Shown here: piece after piece, positions 17,996-26,615 of the stretch | Layout of the letters: every line of letters starts with the position of its first letter | How positions within the stretch are numbered: position 1 is the first letter of the stretch | Assembly: GCF_045310695.1 (NCBI RefSeq) | Contig: NZ_JBJIAA010000002.1 | Coordinates: 124,001-188,000, forward strand | DNA length: 64,000 nucleotides | Origin: Clostridium_S neuense | Lineage (GTDB): Bacteria > Bacillota > Clostridia > Clostridiales > Clostridiaceae | Reading direction: 5' to 3' | Position numbers and translations under genes: made by a program | Notes under the pieces: model-generated | Told to the model about the DNA's origin: nothing | The model's input: only the letters and a program-made list of their open reading frames with translations | Databases searched by the model: none

Positions 17996-19657
17996 TTATA
18001 TTAATAAAAATTTTTCAAATCTTTCTTTTACTTTATCCTTACCCAAAATACTCATAATAGTATAAATATCAGGTGTATTGCTTCTATGTGATAAAGCTAC
18101 TCTTACTGAGCCTGCAACATCAGAAATCATACCTTTATATTTATCTGGATTTGCTTTATATTCTTTTTTGTTTCCACAGTAGCCTAATTCTAAACCAATT
18201 GCTTTTAAATCTTCAAACCATTCCTCTTGACTTGAAGCATCAGCATTATATTTATCCATATACACTTTTATAACTTCTTTTGCTGCCTCTAGTGTTAATG
18301 TCTTTGGCAATTGAATCTGATCAGCTGTTTCTTTATAAAATAATTCATCAAAGAAGTAGAAAATTTTATCTTTTACTTCATCCCATTTAGCAAAATCTTT
18401 TCTTGGCTTTGGACCTTCTTTATCTATATTAAATATTTCTTTAGATATTTTTTCATTAGCAGTAACGAGCTTATACATTTCCTCGTCAAACTCTTTTGCC
18501 CAAGTTATATAGTTGTCATAAACCACATCTGCTTTCATTTTTGAAATAACATTTTTACTTATATCGCTTAATTTCACTATATCAAACAAAGCTCCAGATT
18601 TACTCATTTTATCCAAGTGTACAGGAAATTCATGATAATCTAAAGTTGGGTTTTCTTCTCTCCAGCCCTCAAAACTTGAATTTATAATGTTTAGTAAATA
18701 CTCAATAACTGAAACAGCCGGATATCCAACTTCCTTATAATAAGAAACAGCAGCTTCTGCATCTTTTCTCTTTGACAACTTTCTCTTTGAACCATTGTCA
18801 TTCTTCATTATTGTTGGAATATGTGCATACTGAGGTCTTTCAAATCCTAATAGCTTAAATAATTCAACATGTATAGGTAAAGATGATAACCATTCTTCTC
18901 CTCTTATAACATGAGTTGTTCCCATTAATGCATCATCTATAGCATGTGCAAAATGGTATGTTGGCAAGCCATCTCCTTTTATTAGCACAATATCCTGATT
19001 ATTTTCCGGAAAAGATATATCTCCCTTTATTAAGTCATGGAACTCAACTCTAGTTTCTGTGTTTCCTTGTGACTTTAACCTTAATATATACTCTTCTCCT
19101 GCCTCAATTTTTGCTATAGCTTCTTCTGGAGTTAGATTTCTACACTTAGCATATTCACCATAATATCCTGGTGTTGTTTTTTCAGCTGTTTGTTTTTCTC
19201 TTAAGGCTGATAATTCTTCAGCAGTACAGAAACAAGGATAAGCGAGACCTTTAATAACAAGATCCTTAGCAAAGGTATTGTATATTTCCGCTCTTTGACT
19301 TTGCCTATATGGACCATATTCACCCTTAGAGGTTTCCTTTCCTGTCATTCCTTCATTAAAATCCATTCCAAAGTTATGCATTGTTTGAATTGTGTCTTCA
19401 ATTGCACCTTCAACTTCTCTTTTTTGATCTGTATCCTCTATTCTTAAATAAAAAACACCACCACTTTGACTTGCTAGCCTTTCATTAACTAAAGCTGCAA
19501 ATACACCTCCAATATGCTGAAAACCTGTTGGTGATGGCGCGTATCTAGTAACCTTTGCACCATCTCTTAATTTTCTTTTTGCATACTTCTCAATATAATA
19601 CTTTGGTGTATTTTTAATATCCGGAAATATTATATTAGCTAGTTTCTCCAAACTCAT
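17996..19657 (-). CDS. gltX: glutamyl-tRNA synthetase
   Basis: The class I synthetase charges tRNA-Glu. The HIGH-like motif is HIGG at residues 48-51 (PSPTGFQHIGG), and the KMSKS-like motif is KLSKRKDAE. The N-terminal region is longer than in many bacterial GluRS proteins, starting with about 40 residues before the catalytic core, which fits a known clostridial subgroup. The ATG at 19657 follows GGGAGGAG; a TTG five codons upstream overlaps that site. Expression is controlled by the upstream T-box, and glnS follows in the same operon. Confidence 0.95.
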   Translation of the reverse strand: MSLEKLANIIFPDIKNTPKYYIEKYAKRKLRDGAKVTRYAPSPTGFQHIGGVFAALVNERLASQSGGVFYLRIEDTDQKREVEGAIEDTIQTMHNFGMDFNEGMTGKETSKGEYGPYRQSQRAEIYNTFAKDLVIKGLAYPCFCTAEELSALREKQTAEKTTPGYYGEYAKCRNLTPEEAIAKIEAGEEYILRLKSQGNTETRVEFHDLIKGDISFPENNQDIVLIKGDGLPTYHFAHAIDDALMGTTHVIRGEEWLSSLPIHVELFKLLGFERPQYAHIPTIMKNDNGSKRKLSKRKDAEAAVSYYKEVGYPAVSVIEYLLNIINSSFEGWREENPTLDYHEFPVHLDKMSKSGALFDIVKLSDISKNVISKMKADVVYDNYITWAKEFDEEMYKLVTANEKISKEIFNIDKEGPKPRKDFAKWDEVKDKIFYFFDELFYKETADQIQLPKTLTLEAAKEVIKVYMDKYNADASSQEEWFEDLKAIGLELGYCGNKKEYKANPDKYKGMISDVAGSVRVALSHRSNTPDIYTIMSILGKDKVKERFEKFLLI

Positions 19658-19687
19658 TTTAACTCCTCCCAAAAATGTAAAATATAA

Positions 19688-20058
19688 AAAACTTCCATCC
19701 TAATAAATATAGGACGAAAGTTAATTCCGCGTTACCACCTAAATTGATTAAGTAAAAACTTAATCCACTCGTTATTTCTATACGGGGAAAATACCCTAAA
19801 CTTACTACGCACTTTTTAAGCTACAAAATGCTTTCAGTTTATGCTCCAGAGCCTGTTTCTATAGAATCAAATACTCGGCTTCCACCATCCCAAGCTCGCT
19901 AAAAATCAACCTCTATATACTCTTCTCCTTCAACGCAATTGCAAATGTTCTTCTTTATAAACAAACCGTTTCAACTATGGAAATCACTTTGCATCATAAT
20001 GGCCAAGAGATGGTATTTTGATACAAATTAATTTTCAAGTTTCAATTGTTTTATCTTT
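19688..20058 (-). promoter_or_regulatory. T-box riboswitch (Glu specifier) upstream of gltX
   Basis: The minus strand carries the T-box sequence AGGTGGTAACGCGG (19727-19740), followed by an intrinsic terminator hairpin (19690-19722) with a T-run. Upstream is a Stem I with the distal motif GGGATGGTGGAAGCC and an AGTA bulge sequence. The specifier reads GAA (19857-19859) directly after a TATAGA/TCTATA helix and is followed by A. GAA is a glutamate codon, so uncharged tRNA-Glu should allow readthrough into gltX-glnS. Confidence 0.92.
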
Positions 20059-20064
20059 ATTACT

Positions 20065-20093
20065 ATTATACATATAGGGCTAATTATTGTAAA
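20065..20093 (-). promoter_or_regulatory. promoter of the gltX-glnS T-box transcript
   Basis: TTTACA (20088-20093) and TATAAT (20065-20070) on the minus strand are separated by exactly 17 bp. Transcription would begin near 20058 and yield a leader of about 400 nt. Confidence 0.8.
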
Positions 20094-20229
20094 TACTGTA
20101 CTCATAATAATAACCCTATTATATCACAAATTAATATTTTTAATCTACAAAATACACTTCTATATGTAGACACCATTGAATATAGAAATTACTATTTACA
20201 AGTTTATCCTGACAAACTAGGATTCGGCT

Positions 20230-20405
20230 TAGAGTACAGAGTACAATTGGCAGATGACAGTGAAGGATGATTTTTTTCCGCTACGCTTTCAAAAATCTTA
20301 AACTTAATGCTTGCGCATGGCTTAGAACATAATATTCAGTGCAGCTGATACTAATAAGTTCTAAGATTTACCTGAGAGAAATGAAAGGTAAATCCACATT
20401 GCACT
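20230..20405. repeat. family-1 dispersed element, copy B
   Basis: Starts with AGAGTACAGAGTACAATTG. It carries both conserved hairpins (GATTTTTTTCC...CAAAAATC and GATTTACC...GGTAAATC). Its right terminal repeat is missing and it runs directly into a family-2 fragment, so it looks truncated. Confidence 0.75.
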
Positions 20406-20735
20406 ACCACAGAAGCGAAGTAATAATGCTGAAGGAACAGTTTAAAAAAATCCTAATAAATCTTGGTAAAAAAATCATATATAAAAATATACAAAAATGT
20501 TATTAACCATTGAAGATTAACAATATTTTTGCATATTCCATTAAAAATTCCTAACCATATAAACACCCCACCTAAAATTCCGTAGGCACGGAGGAATTTT
20601 TTCCTTGCACCACTGTGGGAGTGAAGTAATATTGATGAAGGAACGGTTTAAATAAAGCTTTATAAATCTTAGATGAGAAATTGTAAAAGTCTTAGAAAAT
20701 CCAATCTGTCTGAGCACATGCGAGTTACTCTCAAA
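20405..20735. repeat. family-2 partial copies b and c
   Basis: Copy b (about 20412-20475) holds GCGAAGTAATAATGCTGAAGG and the following arm sequence. Copy c (about 20571-20735) holds the small hairpin AAATTCCG...CGGAGGAATTT and the arm ending in AAATAAAGCTTTATAAATC. Neither has a matching right arm. No gene is visible from 20270 to 21000; open frames there only follow the repeat sequence. Confidence 0.65.
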
Positions 20736-20768
20736 TCCTATAAAATAATGCACTATAAAAATTCACGC

Positions 20769-21008
20769 CCAAAATTCCGTAGGCACGGAGGAATTTTTTC
20801 CTTGCACTACCGTATAAGCGAAGTAATAATGCTGAAGGAACAGTTTAAAAAAATCCTAATAAATCTTGGTGGAAAAATTATAAAATACTTAGATATTTCA
20901 ATTGTCTGAGCATTCTTTCAGCGAGTTATTGAAATATCTTAGTATTTATAATTTTTTCACCTTAGATTTATAGGATTTTTTTAATGCGACGAAGCATTAT
21001 TACTTCGC
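20769..21008. repeat. family-2 palindromic element, copy d (complete)
   Basis: A short hairpin (AAATTCCGTAGGCACGGAGG...) leads into a long imperfect palindrome at 20818-21008. The left arm begins GCGAAGTAATAATGCTGAAGG and the right arm ends GCATTATTACTTCGC, with an apex GTCTGAGCATTCTTTCAGCG. The right end overlaps the last codons and the stop codon of cwlD. Confidence 0.8.
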
Positions 21009-21776
21009 ATTCCCTTTTTTAAAATCTAAAATAGCATTTACTATTGCATTTGCGCATTGAGCTTGTCCACTATCTGATGCTAAAAACTTGCAATCGCTAG
21101 GATTACTTAAATACCCAAGCTCTACTAATGTAGATATAGCTTTATTGTTTTTAAGAACATACAATGAGGAATTGCTTCTATACTTCATGTTGCGCTTTTG
21201 AGTATATTTTAGATTATATAGTCCATCTTCAATTTTCTTAGCTAGTTCCTCATCCTTTGTATTAGGATAATTACACCATAATTCTATTCCTCTAACTGAA
21301 GAATTTTTAAACTGATTACAATGAATAGAAATAAAAACATCTGCCTTACTAGAAGCTGATATCTGGACTCTCTTTTGCAAATCCTGTATTTCATTTGAAC
21401 CTAAAACTGTCTTATCATCTTTACGAGTATATACAACCTTTATATTATTTTTCTCTAAAGCTTGTCCAACTTTAAGTCCTACTTTAAGGGTTACATCTTT
21501 TTCACATATGCCATTGATACCTCTAGCTCCCTTATCATATGCACCATGCCCTGGATCAATACAAACGACAAAATTACGTTTTGGCGTTTGAGCTAATACT
21601 GAATTTTTATTAAGCTTAATAACCTTGTGAATTTTATTATTTACTCTAACCGAACCTTTGCTAGCAAATAAATTAACTACCTTACTAGTACTTAATAGTG
21701 AAAATATAAAAACCACCAACAAACTAAAAGCTAATTTTCCAATTCTGGTTTTGTGCATATCCTGCCATCTTTCCAT
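21000..21776 (-). CDS. cwlD: N-acetylmuramoyl-L-alanine amidase (CwlD-like, Amidase_3)
   Basis: This zinc amidase cleaves the stem peptide from muramic acid. A single N-terminal membrane anchor (about 15-30) is followed by the catalytic domain, with zinc or catalytic residues His78 (DPGHGAYDKG), Glu92, His152 (SIHCN) and Glu219 (VELGYLSN). In Bacillus subtilis CwlD acts before PdaA to make muramic-delta-lactam in the spore cortex. Here it directly follows a PdaA-like gene, 21 bases apart, which makes that role likely. The start is the ATG at 21776 after AGGAGAG. The final codons GCG AAG TAA are contributed by a family-2 repeat. Confidence 0.88.
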   Translation of the reverse strand: MERWQDMHKTRIGKLAFSLLVVFIFSLLSTSKVVNLFASKGSVRVNNKIHKVIKLNKNSVLAQTPKRNFVVCIDPGHGAYDKGARGINGICEKDVTLKVGLKVGQALEKNNIKVVYTRKDDKTVLGSNEIQDLQKRVQISASSKADVFISIHCNQFKNSSVRGIELWCNYPNTKDEELAKKIEDGLYNLKYTQKRNMKYRSNSSLYVLKNNKAISTLVELGYLSNPSDCKFLASDSGQAQCANAIVNAILDFKKGNAK

Positions 21777-21797
21777 TGAAACACTCTCCTACCTTCG

Positions 21798-22712
21798 TTA
21801 ATTTGGGAGGTCATTTAAAGTTTTAAATTCATATCCCCTGCTCTTCCATTCTTTAATCAAGCTATCCAGTATATTAGCATTAGTTTTAGACAATGCATGA
21901 AGCAAGCAGATCATACCATTACGAGTATTTTTCAAAAGCATTTTCTTGGCTGCTTCTGGATCTGGCTGTTTATCTGGATTGTAATCCTCATGTGCAAGAG
22001 CAAAAAATATAGATCTATAACCTAGCTTTTGAGTATAATAAAGTGACAGCTCACTAAAAGTTCCCTCTGGTGGTCTAAAATATTTTGACATTTTGCAACC
22101 TGGGATGCTGTCTACTGCTTGTTGTACTCCAGTAATTTCAGCATCAAAGGCACTTTCATTTGTAAATTTAGGCATTGATTTATGATGTACAGAATGATTT
22201 CCTATAATATGTCCCTCCTTACACATCCTTTTTAATAATTGAGAATCTGGAACACCTTTAAAACTTCCTGTAACATAAGGCTTTGTTACAAAAAATGTAG
22301 CATGTACATCATTTGCCTTTAGAGTATCTAAAATGCTGGAAGTATATCCATTTTCATATCCTTCATCAAAGGTAAGATAAATAACTTTTTTCGAAGTATC
22401 TCCAAAACCATATCCTTTATACTTAGATAATAATGCCGCATTGTCCCTTGAAGAATAGAGCCATGACCAAAATATAGCTTTAGTACTAAGTGATGAAGTA
22501 TTAGGCAATATTAATGGTGTAAATGGCTTTGGTACTTCAGCTTCAACGTTCTTTTTCTCCACTGCTTTTTTATTAGCAGGAGTTTTTTTTACATTTTTGT
22601 TTGCAGAAGCAGTTGTCTTTTTGTTGCTCTGCAATACATTCTTACTTGTTCCTTCACAGCCTGACAACAGTAAAGCCAGGGCTGTACATAAAATTATACT
22701 TTTTTTAAGCAA
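21798..22712 (-). CDS. pdaA: PdaA-like polysaccharide deacetylase (muramic-delta-lactam synthesis), lipoprotein
   Basis: A NodB-fold deacetylase of 304 residues. The N-terminus has a lipoprotein signal with lipobox LLSGC (Cys19), then a Lys/Ala-rich linker to about residue 60. NodB motif 1 reads YLTFDEGYENG (Asp116), with Glu where classical enzymes have the second Asp, resembling the PdaA form TFDNGYENG. Motif 2 is HIIGNHSVHH (His173, His177) and motif 3 YFRPPEGTFSE. The role in the cortex is inferred from these features and from the adjacent cwlD. The start is a TTG at 22712, six bases after GGAGGG. Three GTTAC repeats lie upstream. Confidence 0.85.
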   Translation of the reverse strand: MLKKSIILCTALALLLSGCEGTSKNVLQSNKKTTASANKNVKKTPANKKAVEKKNVEAEVPKPFTPLILPNTSSLSTKAIFWSWLYSSRDNAALLSKYKGYGFGDTSKKVIYLTFDEGYENGYTSSILDTLKANDVHATFFVTKPYVTGSFKGVPDSQLLKRMCKEGHIIGNHSVHHKSMPKFTNESAFDAEITGVQQAVDSIPGCKMSKYFRPPEGTFSELSLYYTQKLGYRSIFFALAHEDYNPDKQPDPEAAKKMLLKNTRNGMICLLHALSKTNANILDSLIKEWKSRGYEFKTLNDLPN

Positions 22713-22772
22713 TTTAATCCCTCCAAATATATAGCAACTATTGATATTATATACCTTAATAATCTCTCAATT

Positions 22773-22800
22773 GTTACCAAATGGTTACCAATTAGTTACA
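22773..22800. promoter_or_regulatory. three direct GTTAC repeats with 11-bp period
   Basis: GTTAC occurs at 22773, 22784 and 22795, with TTACCA extended in the first two. Spacing of exactly one helical turn resembles binding sites of OmpR/PhoP-family regulators. It lies between divergent pdaA and the membrane-protein gene at 22961. Confidence 0.45.
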
Positions 22801-22960
22801 TATAGGAATATTTTTCCATATACGACTCTCTACATAAAAAACTCATAAAAATTCCATTCATAGGAACTATCTTTTAGGCTTTTCCATAAATAAAATACAT
22901 TTTAATCAATTTTATGGTATAATTAAAATTAAAATTAAAATAATACAACGGAGGTTTTTT

Positions 22961-23680
22961 ATGTCAGAATCTAATATATTACCCCAAAAAAAATTATGGA
23001 ATCCTAAATCGTTCATTATATTTTCTATGTTTTTTTCATTTCTACCTGCTGGAATTATGTATGCATTAAATTATGGTCGCTGTGGAAATAAAAAAAACAG
23101 ATGGACATACCTATTAGCAACAATTATTGCTTTTATAGCTATTTTTACTTTATGTATTATAATTCCCAAAAGCATAGCTAAAACTCTATTTCTTAGTGTT
23201 AATATTGCTCTCGGAATATATTTCATGCGCACTCAACAAAAACTATATATTGAACATATCCAAAATGGTGGGAAAAGAGCCTCTTATTTTTTACCAATAA
23301 CTATTTGTTTAATAATTACAGGACTAATTATCGCTGCAATGATATATTGTGATTTTATTCCTGACAATTCCATTAAATATAATAAAAATGAGCTCTACTA
23401 TACCGATAATATAACAAATTCAGAAGCAAAAAAGGTAGGTGACTACTTGGAATCTGAAGGTTTCTTTGATAATACTTCGCAGATTTCCACCAAAATAGAT
23501 AAGCAAAATAATATATATATTTTATCCGTAATTGTAAACGGTGATTATTCACATAATAAAAAACTAATAGCCATTATGTATTTATTGTCAAATGATATTT
23601 CCAAAAATGTTCTCGACAATGCTAAGGTTAGAATAGATTTATGTAATAATAGGTTTAAAGTTCTAAAATCTCTTGATTAG
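22961..23680 (+). CDS. membrane protein of unknown function
   Basis: The 239-residue protein starts with a charged segment, then about four hydrophobic segments (roughly residues 18-35, 48-66, 70-86 and 106-126). A hydrophilic C-terminal domain of about 110 residues follows, probably outside the cell. Nothing in it matches a family I recognise. The start follows CGGAGG. It diverges from pdaA-cwlD across a 250-bp region that holds the GTTAC repeats, so a shared regulator is possible. A family-2 repeat follows the stop. Confidence 0.7.
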   Translation: MSESNILPQKKLWNPKSFIIFSMFFSFLPAGIMYALNYGRCGNKKNRWTYLLATIIAFIAIFTLCIIIPKSIAKTLFLSVNIALGIYFMRTQQKLYIEHIQNGGKRASYFLPITICLIITGLIIAAMIYCDFIPDNSIKYNKNELYYTDNITNSEAKKVGDYLESEGFFDNTSQISTKIDKQNNIYILSVIVNGDYSHNKKLIAIMYLLSNDISKNVLDNAKVRIDLCNNRFKVLKSLD

Positions 23681-23696
23681 CACTAAAAATATATAA

Positions 23697-24050
23697 ATAT
23701 TGCGAAGTAACAATGCTTCGTCGCGTTAAAAAAATTCTATAAAGCTAAGTGATGATTCTAAGCGAGTGTTTGCTTGAGGTATAGAAGGATAACGATCATA
23801 TACGGGGTTTGGGATGTAATCCCATTATCCATCTTTAACTTGTATTAGTCATCTATATATTAGCCCAAGCCCCGTGTATGTTTACTCGCGTTGCTCAAAC
23901 AGATTGAAATATCTAAGTATTTTAGGATTTTTAAGTCAAGCTTTATTAGTATTTTTTTAAATCGTTCCTTCAGCATTGTTACTTCGATCCCACGGTAGTG
24001 CAAGGAAAAAATTCCTACGTACCTATGGAATTTTAGGCTTGAATCTTTGT
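23697..24050. repeat. family-2 palindromic element, copy e (with inserted module)
   Basis: Starts GCGAAGTAACAATGCTTCGTC and ends with the small hairpin region CCTACGTACCTATGGAATTTTAGG. Relative to copy d it carries about 150 extra bases that include the GGGTTTGGG...CCCAT module (about 23805-23826). The apex ACTCGCGTTGCTCAAAC is retained. Together with the terminator at 24091-24130 it accounts for most of the gap between genes; no coding frame in it is convincing. Confidence 0.7.
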
Positions 24051-24090
24051 AATCAGTTAAATTTTCCTTCTTTCATAATTTTATGGATGC

Positions 24091-24130
24091 AAAAAAGTCC
24101 ATCAAAGAAATTAATATCTCTGTGGACTTT
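24091..24130 (-). terminator. terminator downstream of the MATE gene
   Basis: AAAGTCCA (24094-24101) pairs with TGGACTTT (24123-24130). On the minus strand a T6 run follows the stem. Confidence 0.6.
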
Positions 24131-24206
24131 ATTCAAAGTGCGAAGTACAAATAATATAGTAAAGTTAAGGATGATTTTTCTCCTAATTACCTAATCAATA
24201 TTGTAT

Positions 24207-25562
24207 TTAAAATTCAGCTTCACATTTAAATCTGCTTTCATTAATTAACTTCTTATAGCATACATAATAAGCAACCATAAGTAAAAGCTCTGCAGCCACC
24301 CAAGCGGATACCTCTGCAATGCAAATTCCTAAAAACCCCAAATAAGCTGGTAAAACCATAGCAACCGATAATCTCATAGCCAGTTCAAGTACACCTGATA
24401 TCATTGGTACCATAGTGTTTCCCATGCCCTGTAATGCCGAACGGTATATAAATAGCAATCCCAAATTCCATATAAACAAGGCCATAACTATTAAAAACTG
24501 TCCAGACACCTTAAATACACCTACTTGATTTGATGACACAAATAATGAGACAATTTGGTGCCTAAATAAAAACAAAAATAAACTAATTAAAATATTTACT
24601 GTTGTAGATATTTTAATACAATCTATAATTCCTATACGAATTCTATCGTATTTTTTAGCTCCTAGATTTTGTCCTGTAAAAGTAGACATTGCAAAACCAA
24701 AGGTAATCCCTGGTTGTTCTGCTAAACCAACAACTTTCATAGCAGCAGTGTAGCCTGCAACATACACTGAGCCATAACCATTTACAATTGTTTGTAGTAT
24801 CATGCCTCCAACTGCAGTAACAGAATTTTGAATTGCAGCCGGAATTCCTAGAATAAATAACTTCTTACATACCTTAAAATCAAGCTGCCAATCTTCTTTT
24901 TTCATTTTAAGCAATTCATGTTTACGAAGTACTCTGTAACAAAGAACACATGACAAAACCTGTGCAATATCCGTTGAAATAGCTGATCCTGCAACACCTA
25001 ATTTAAATCCCATAACACACATAATGTTTAACACTATATTAACTAATGATGAAATAATCATAACATAAAGAGGTGTTTTACTATCTCCAAATGCCCTTAA
25101 AATTGAAGAAAGCAAATTGTAAAATATAGTTGCTATAATACCTGCATAAATAGTACTTATGTAAATATTAGCATCCTTTATTATATCTGATGGCGTATTT
25201 AATAATTTGAGAAGTGGCATTGAGGTTAACAAACTTAAAATAGTTACAATAGTAGCAATAAAAAGCGATAAATATACAGACATTGTAACTGTTTTTCTTA
25301 CTCCAGCTTTGTCATTCGCTCCAAACCTTTGAGATACAAGTATTCCAAAGCCATTTGCAAGTCCAGTTATAAATCCGATAATCATAAAATTAATAGAACT
25401 CGTAGAACCAACAGCTGCAAGGGCATTAACTCCTATTCCCTTTCCTACCACAATGCTGTCTACCATACTGTAAAATTGCTGAAATATGTTACCTATAAGC
25501 ATTGGTAAAGAAAATTGAAGTATCAGCTTCGTTGGTTTTCCAATTGTCATATCTCTTGTCAT
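24207..25562 (-). CDS. MATE-family efflux transporter
   Basis: A 451-residue protein with 12 predicted membrane segments in two halves. It has the MatE features: N-terminal GKPTKLILQFSLPMLIGNIFQQFYSMVD, ALAAVGSTSSINFMI, and the second-half match NSVTAVGGMILQTIVNGYG. Such pumps export cationic drugs or metabolites using Na+ or H+ gradients. The start follows GGAG. The gene is near, but separate from, the ABC exporter operon upstream on the same strand, with a 69-bp gap, so co-transcription is possible. Confidence 0.92.
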   Translation of the reverse strand: MTRDMTIGKPTKLILQFSLPMLIGNIFQQFYSMVDSIVVGKGIGVNALAAVGSTSSINFMIIGFITGLANGFGILVSQRFGANDKAGVRKTVTMSVYLSLFIATIVTILSLLTSMPLLKLLNTPSDIIKDANIYISTIYAGIIATIFYNLLSSILRAFGDSKTPLYVMIISSLVNIVLNIMCVMGFKLGVAGSAISTDIAQVLSCVLCYRVLRKHELLKMKKEDWQLDFKVCKKLFILGIPAAIQNSVTAVGGMILQTIVNGYGSVYVAGYTAAMKVVGLAEQPGITFGFAMSTFTGQNLGAKKYDRIRIGIIDCIKISTTVNILISLFLFLFRHQIVSLFVSSNQVGVFKVSGQFLIVMALFIWNLGLLFIYRSALQGMGNTMVPMISGVLELAMRLSVAMVLPAYLGFLGICIAEVSAWVAAELLLMVAYYVCYKKLINESRFKCEAEF

Positions 25563-25631
25563 TATAATAATTCTCCATTTTCACTTTAGTATTTACTATA
25601 TTATTGTAACATATTTTTTTAACTAATTCCT

Positions 25632-26615
25632 CTAATAAACCCCTTTTTTAACTTTTCTATTAGTAATAAAACTTCCTAAAATAAAGAGAGCTATAATCCA
25701 AATGAATAAATATATAAATTCTCCCTTAAACTTGAAAATACTACCTCCATTTTCTATTCCTTGACTCATAGTCATGTATGCTTTTTGTGGAATTATATTA
25801 CATACAGTATCTAAAATTTTATTGCTTCCAGTAAAGGAAATAAAGCAACCTGCAAGTATTGAAGTCACAAAATAAATTCCCGTCGCCGCCATAGAGGTTT
25901 CTCTTTCAATAGTTGATGATAAAAACAACGCAAAAGCAGTAGAAAGTAAACTTAAAATTGCAATCAGCAATGCTAACATTGCAAGACCAAATCCTATTTT
26001 TGCCCCAAAGAACACCTTTGTTACTGCGACTGCAATATAGCTTGGAATATATAAACCTAAAAATGTAAAAATCCCTTGTGCTAAAATATACTGTCTTTCG
26101 CTTACTGGTGCTATCAAAATCCTTTTAAAGGTATTTAACTTTTTATCCTCTGGGAAAAGAACTGTTAATGCTATCCCCTGCATCAAGATAATCATTGTAA
26201 TAAAACCTAATATATTAGTTCCAATTCCTCTTTCATTTTCTTTATCTTTTTGAGTTTCTGTAATTTTACCAGTCTTAAAAAACTCTTCTATTTTACTTTT
26301 ATCTTCCTTATTTTTTAGCGTAGTTACTTTATAGCTTCCATCGCCTTTTTCTTCTACTATGGCAGCGTATTCGGAAAGAAGCAATTTAGATTTAGCTGGC
26401 TTTTTACTCATAACATCAATTTGAACCTTATCATTTTTAGAGAAGCTCTTATTACTGCTTGTTACTAGTGCAATTTGAGCTTTAGGCTGCGCTTTTGCGG
26501 AAAATAGTACTCCAAGTACAATCATAATTGGTACAACTATAACAGCTACAATGATAACAGCTTTGTATGTCATCATTCTTTTAACATTATTCTTAAATAA
26601 ATTAATTACATTCAT
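25632..26615 (-). CDS. ABC-2 type transporter permease (second subunit)
   Basis: The 327-residue protein has one N-terminal membrane segment, an extracellular domain of about 110 residues (30-140) and a C-terminal bundle of five segments, the ABC-2/YhgE plan. Its ATG overlaps the stop of the preceding permease gene (TAATG), giving tight coupling. With the other permease it should form a heterodimer driven by the ATPase two genes upstream. Export of a drug or lipid-like compound is the usual role, and MarR control points the same way. The substrate is unknown. Confidence 0.88.
   Translation of the reverse strand: MNVINLFKNNVKRMMTYKAVIIVAVIVVPIMIVLGVLFSAKAQPKAQIALVTSSNKSFSKNDKVQIDVMSKKPAKSKLLLSEYAAIVEEKGDGSYKVTTLKNKEDKSKIEEFFKTGKITETQKDKENERGIGTNILGFITMIILMQGIALTVLFPEDKKLNTFKRILIAPVSERQYILAQGIFTFLGLYIPSYIAVAVTKVFFGAKIGFGLAMLALLIAILSLLSTAFALFLSSTIERETSMAATGIYFVTSILAGCFISFTGSNKILDTVCNIIPQKAYMTMSQGIENGGSIFKFKGEFIYLFIWIIALFILGSFITNRKVKKGVY

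Noticed and set aside
20046..20270. Open frame of 74 codons on the plus strand
   Set aside because: No ribosome site. It runs antisense to the gltX promoter and into a family-1 repeat, and its low-complexity Tyr-rich composition is typical of AT-rich noncoding DNA.
20541..20909. Two open frames on opposite strands between 20541 and 20909
   Set aside because: Both follow family-2 repeat sequence and overlap each other antisense. Similar sequence recurs elsewhere in the window without staying open, so they are not genes.
23976..24194. Open frame of 72 codons on the plus strand
   Set aside because: It is made of the right end of a family-2 repeat and the terminator of the MATE gene, with no ribosome site.
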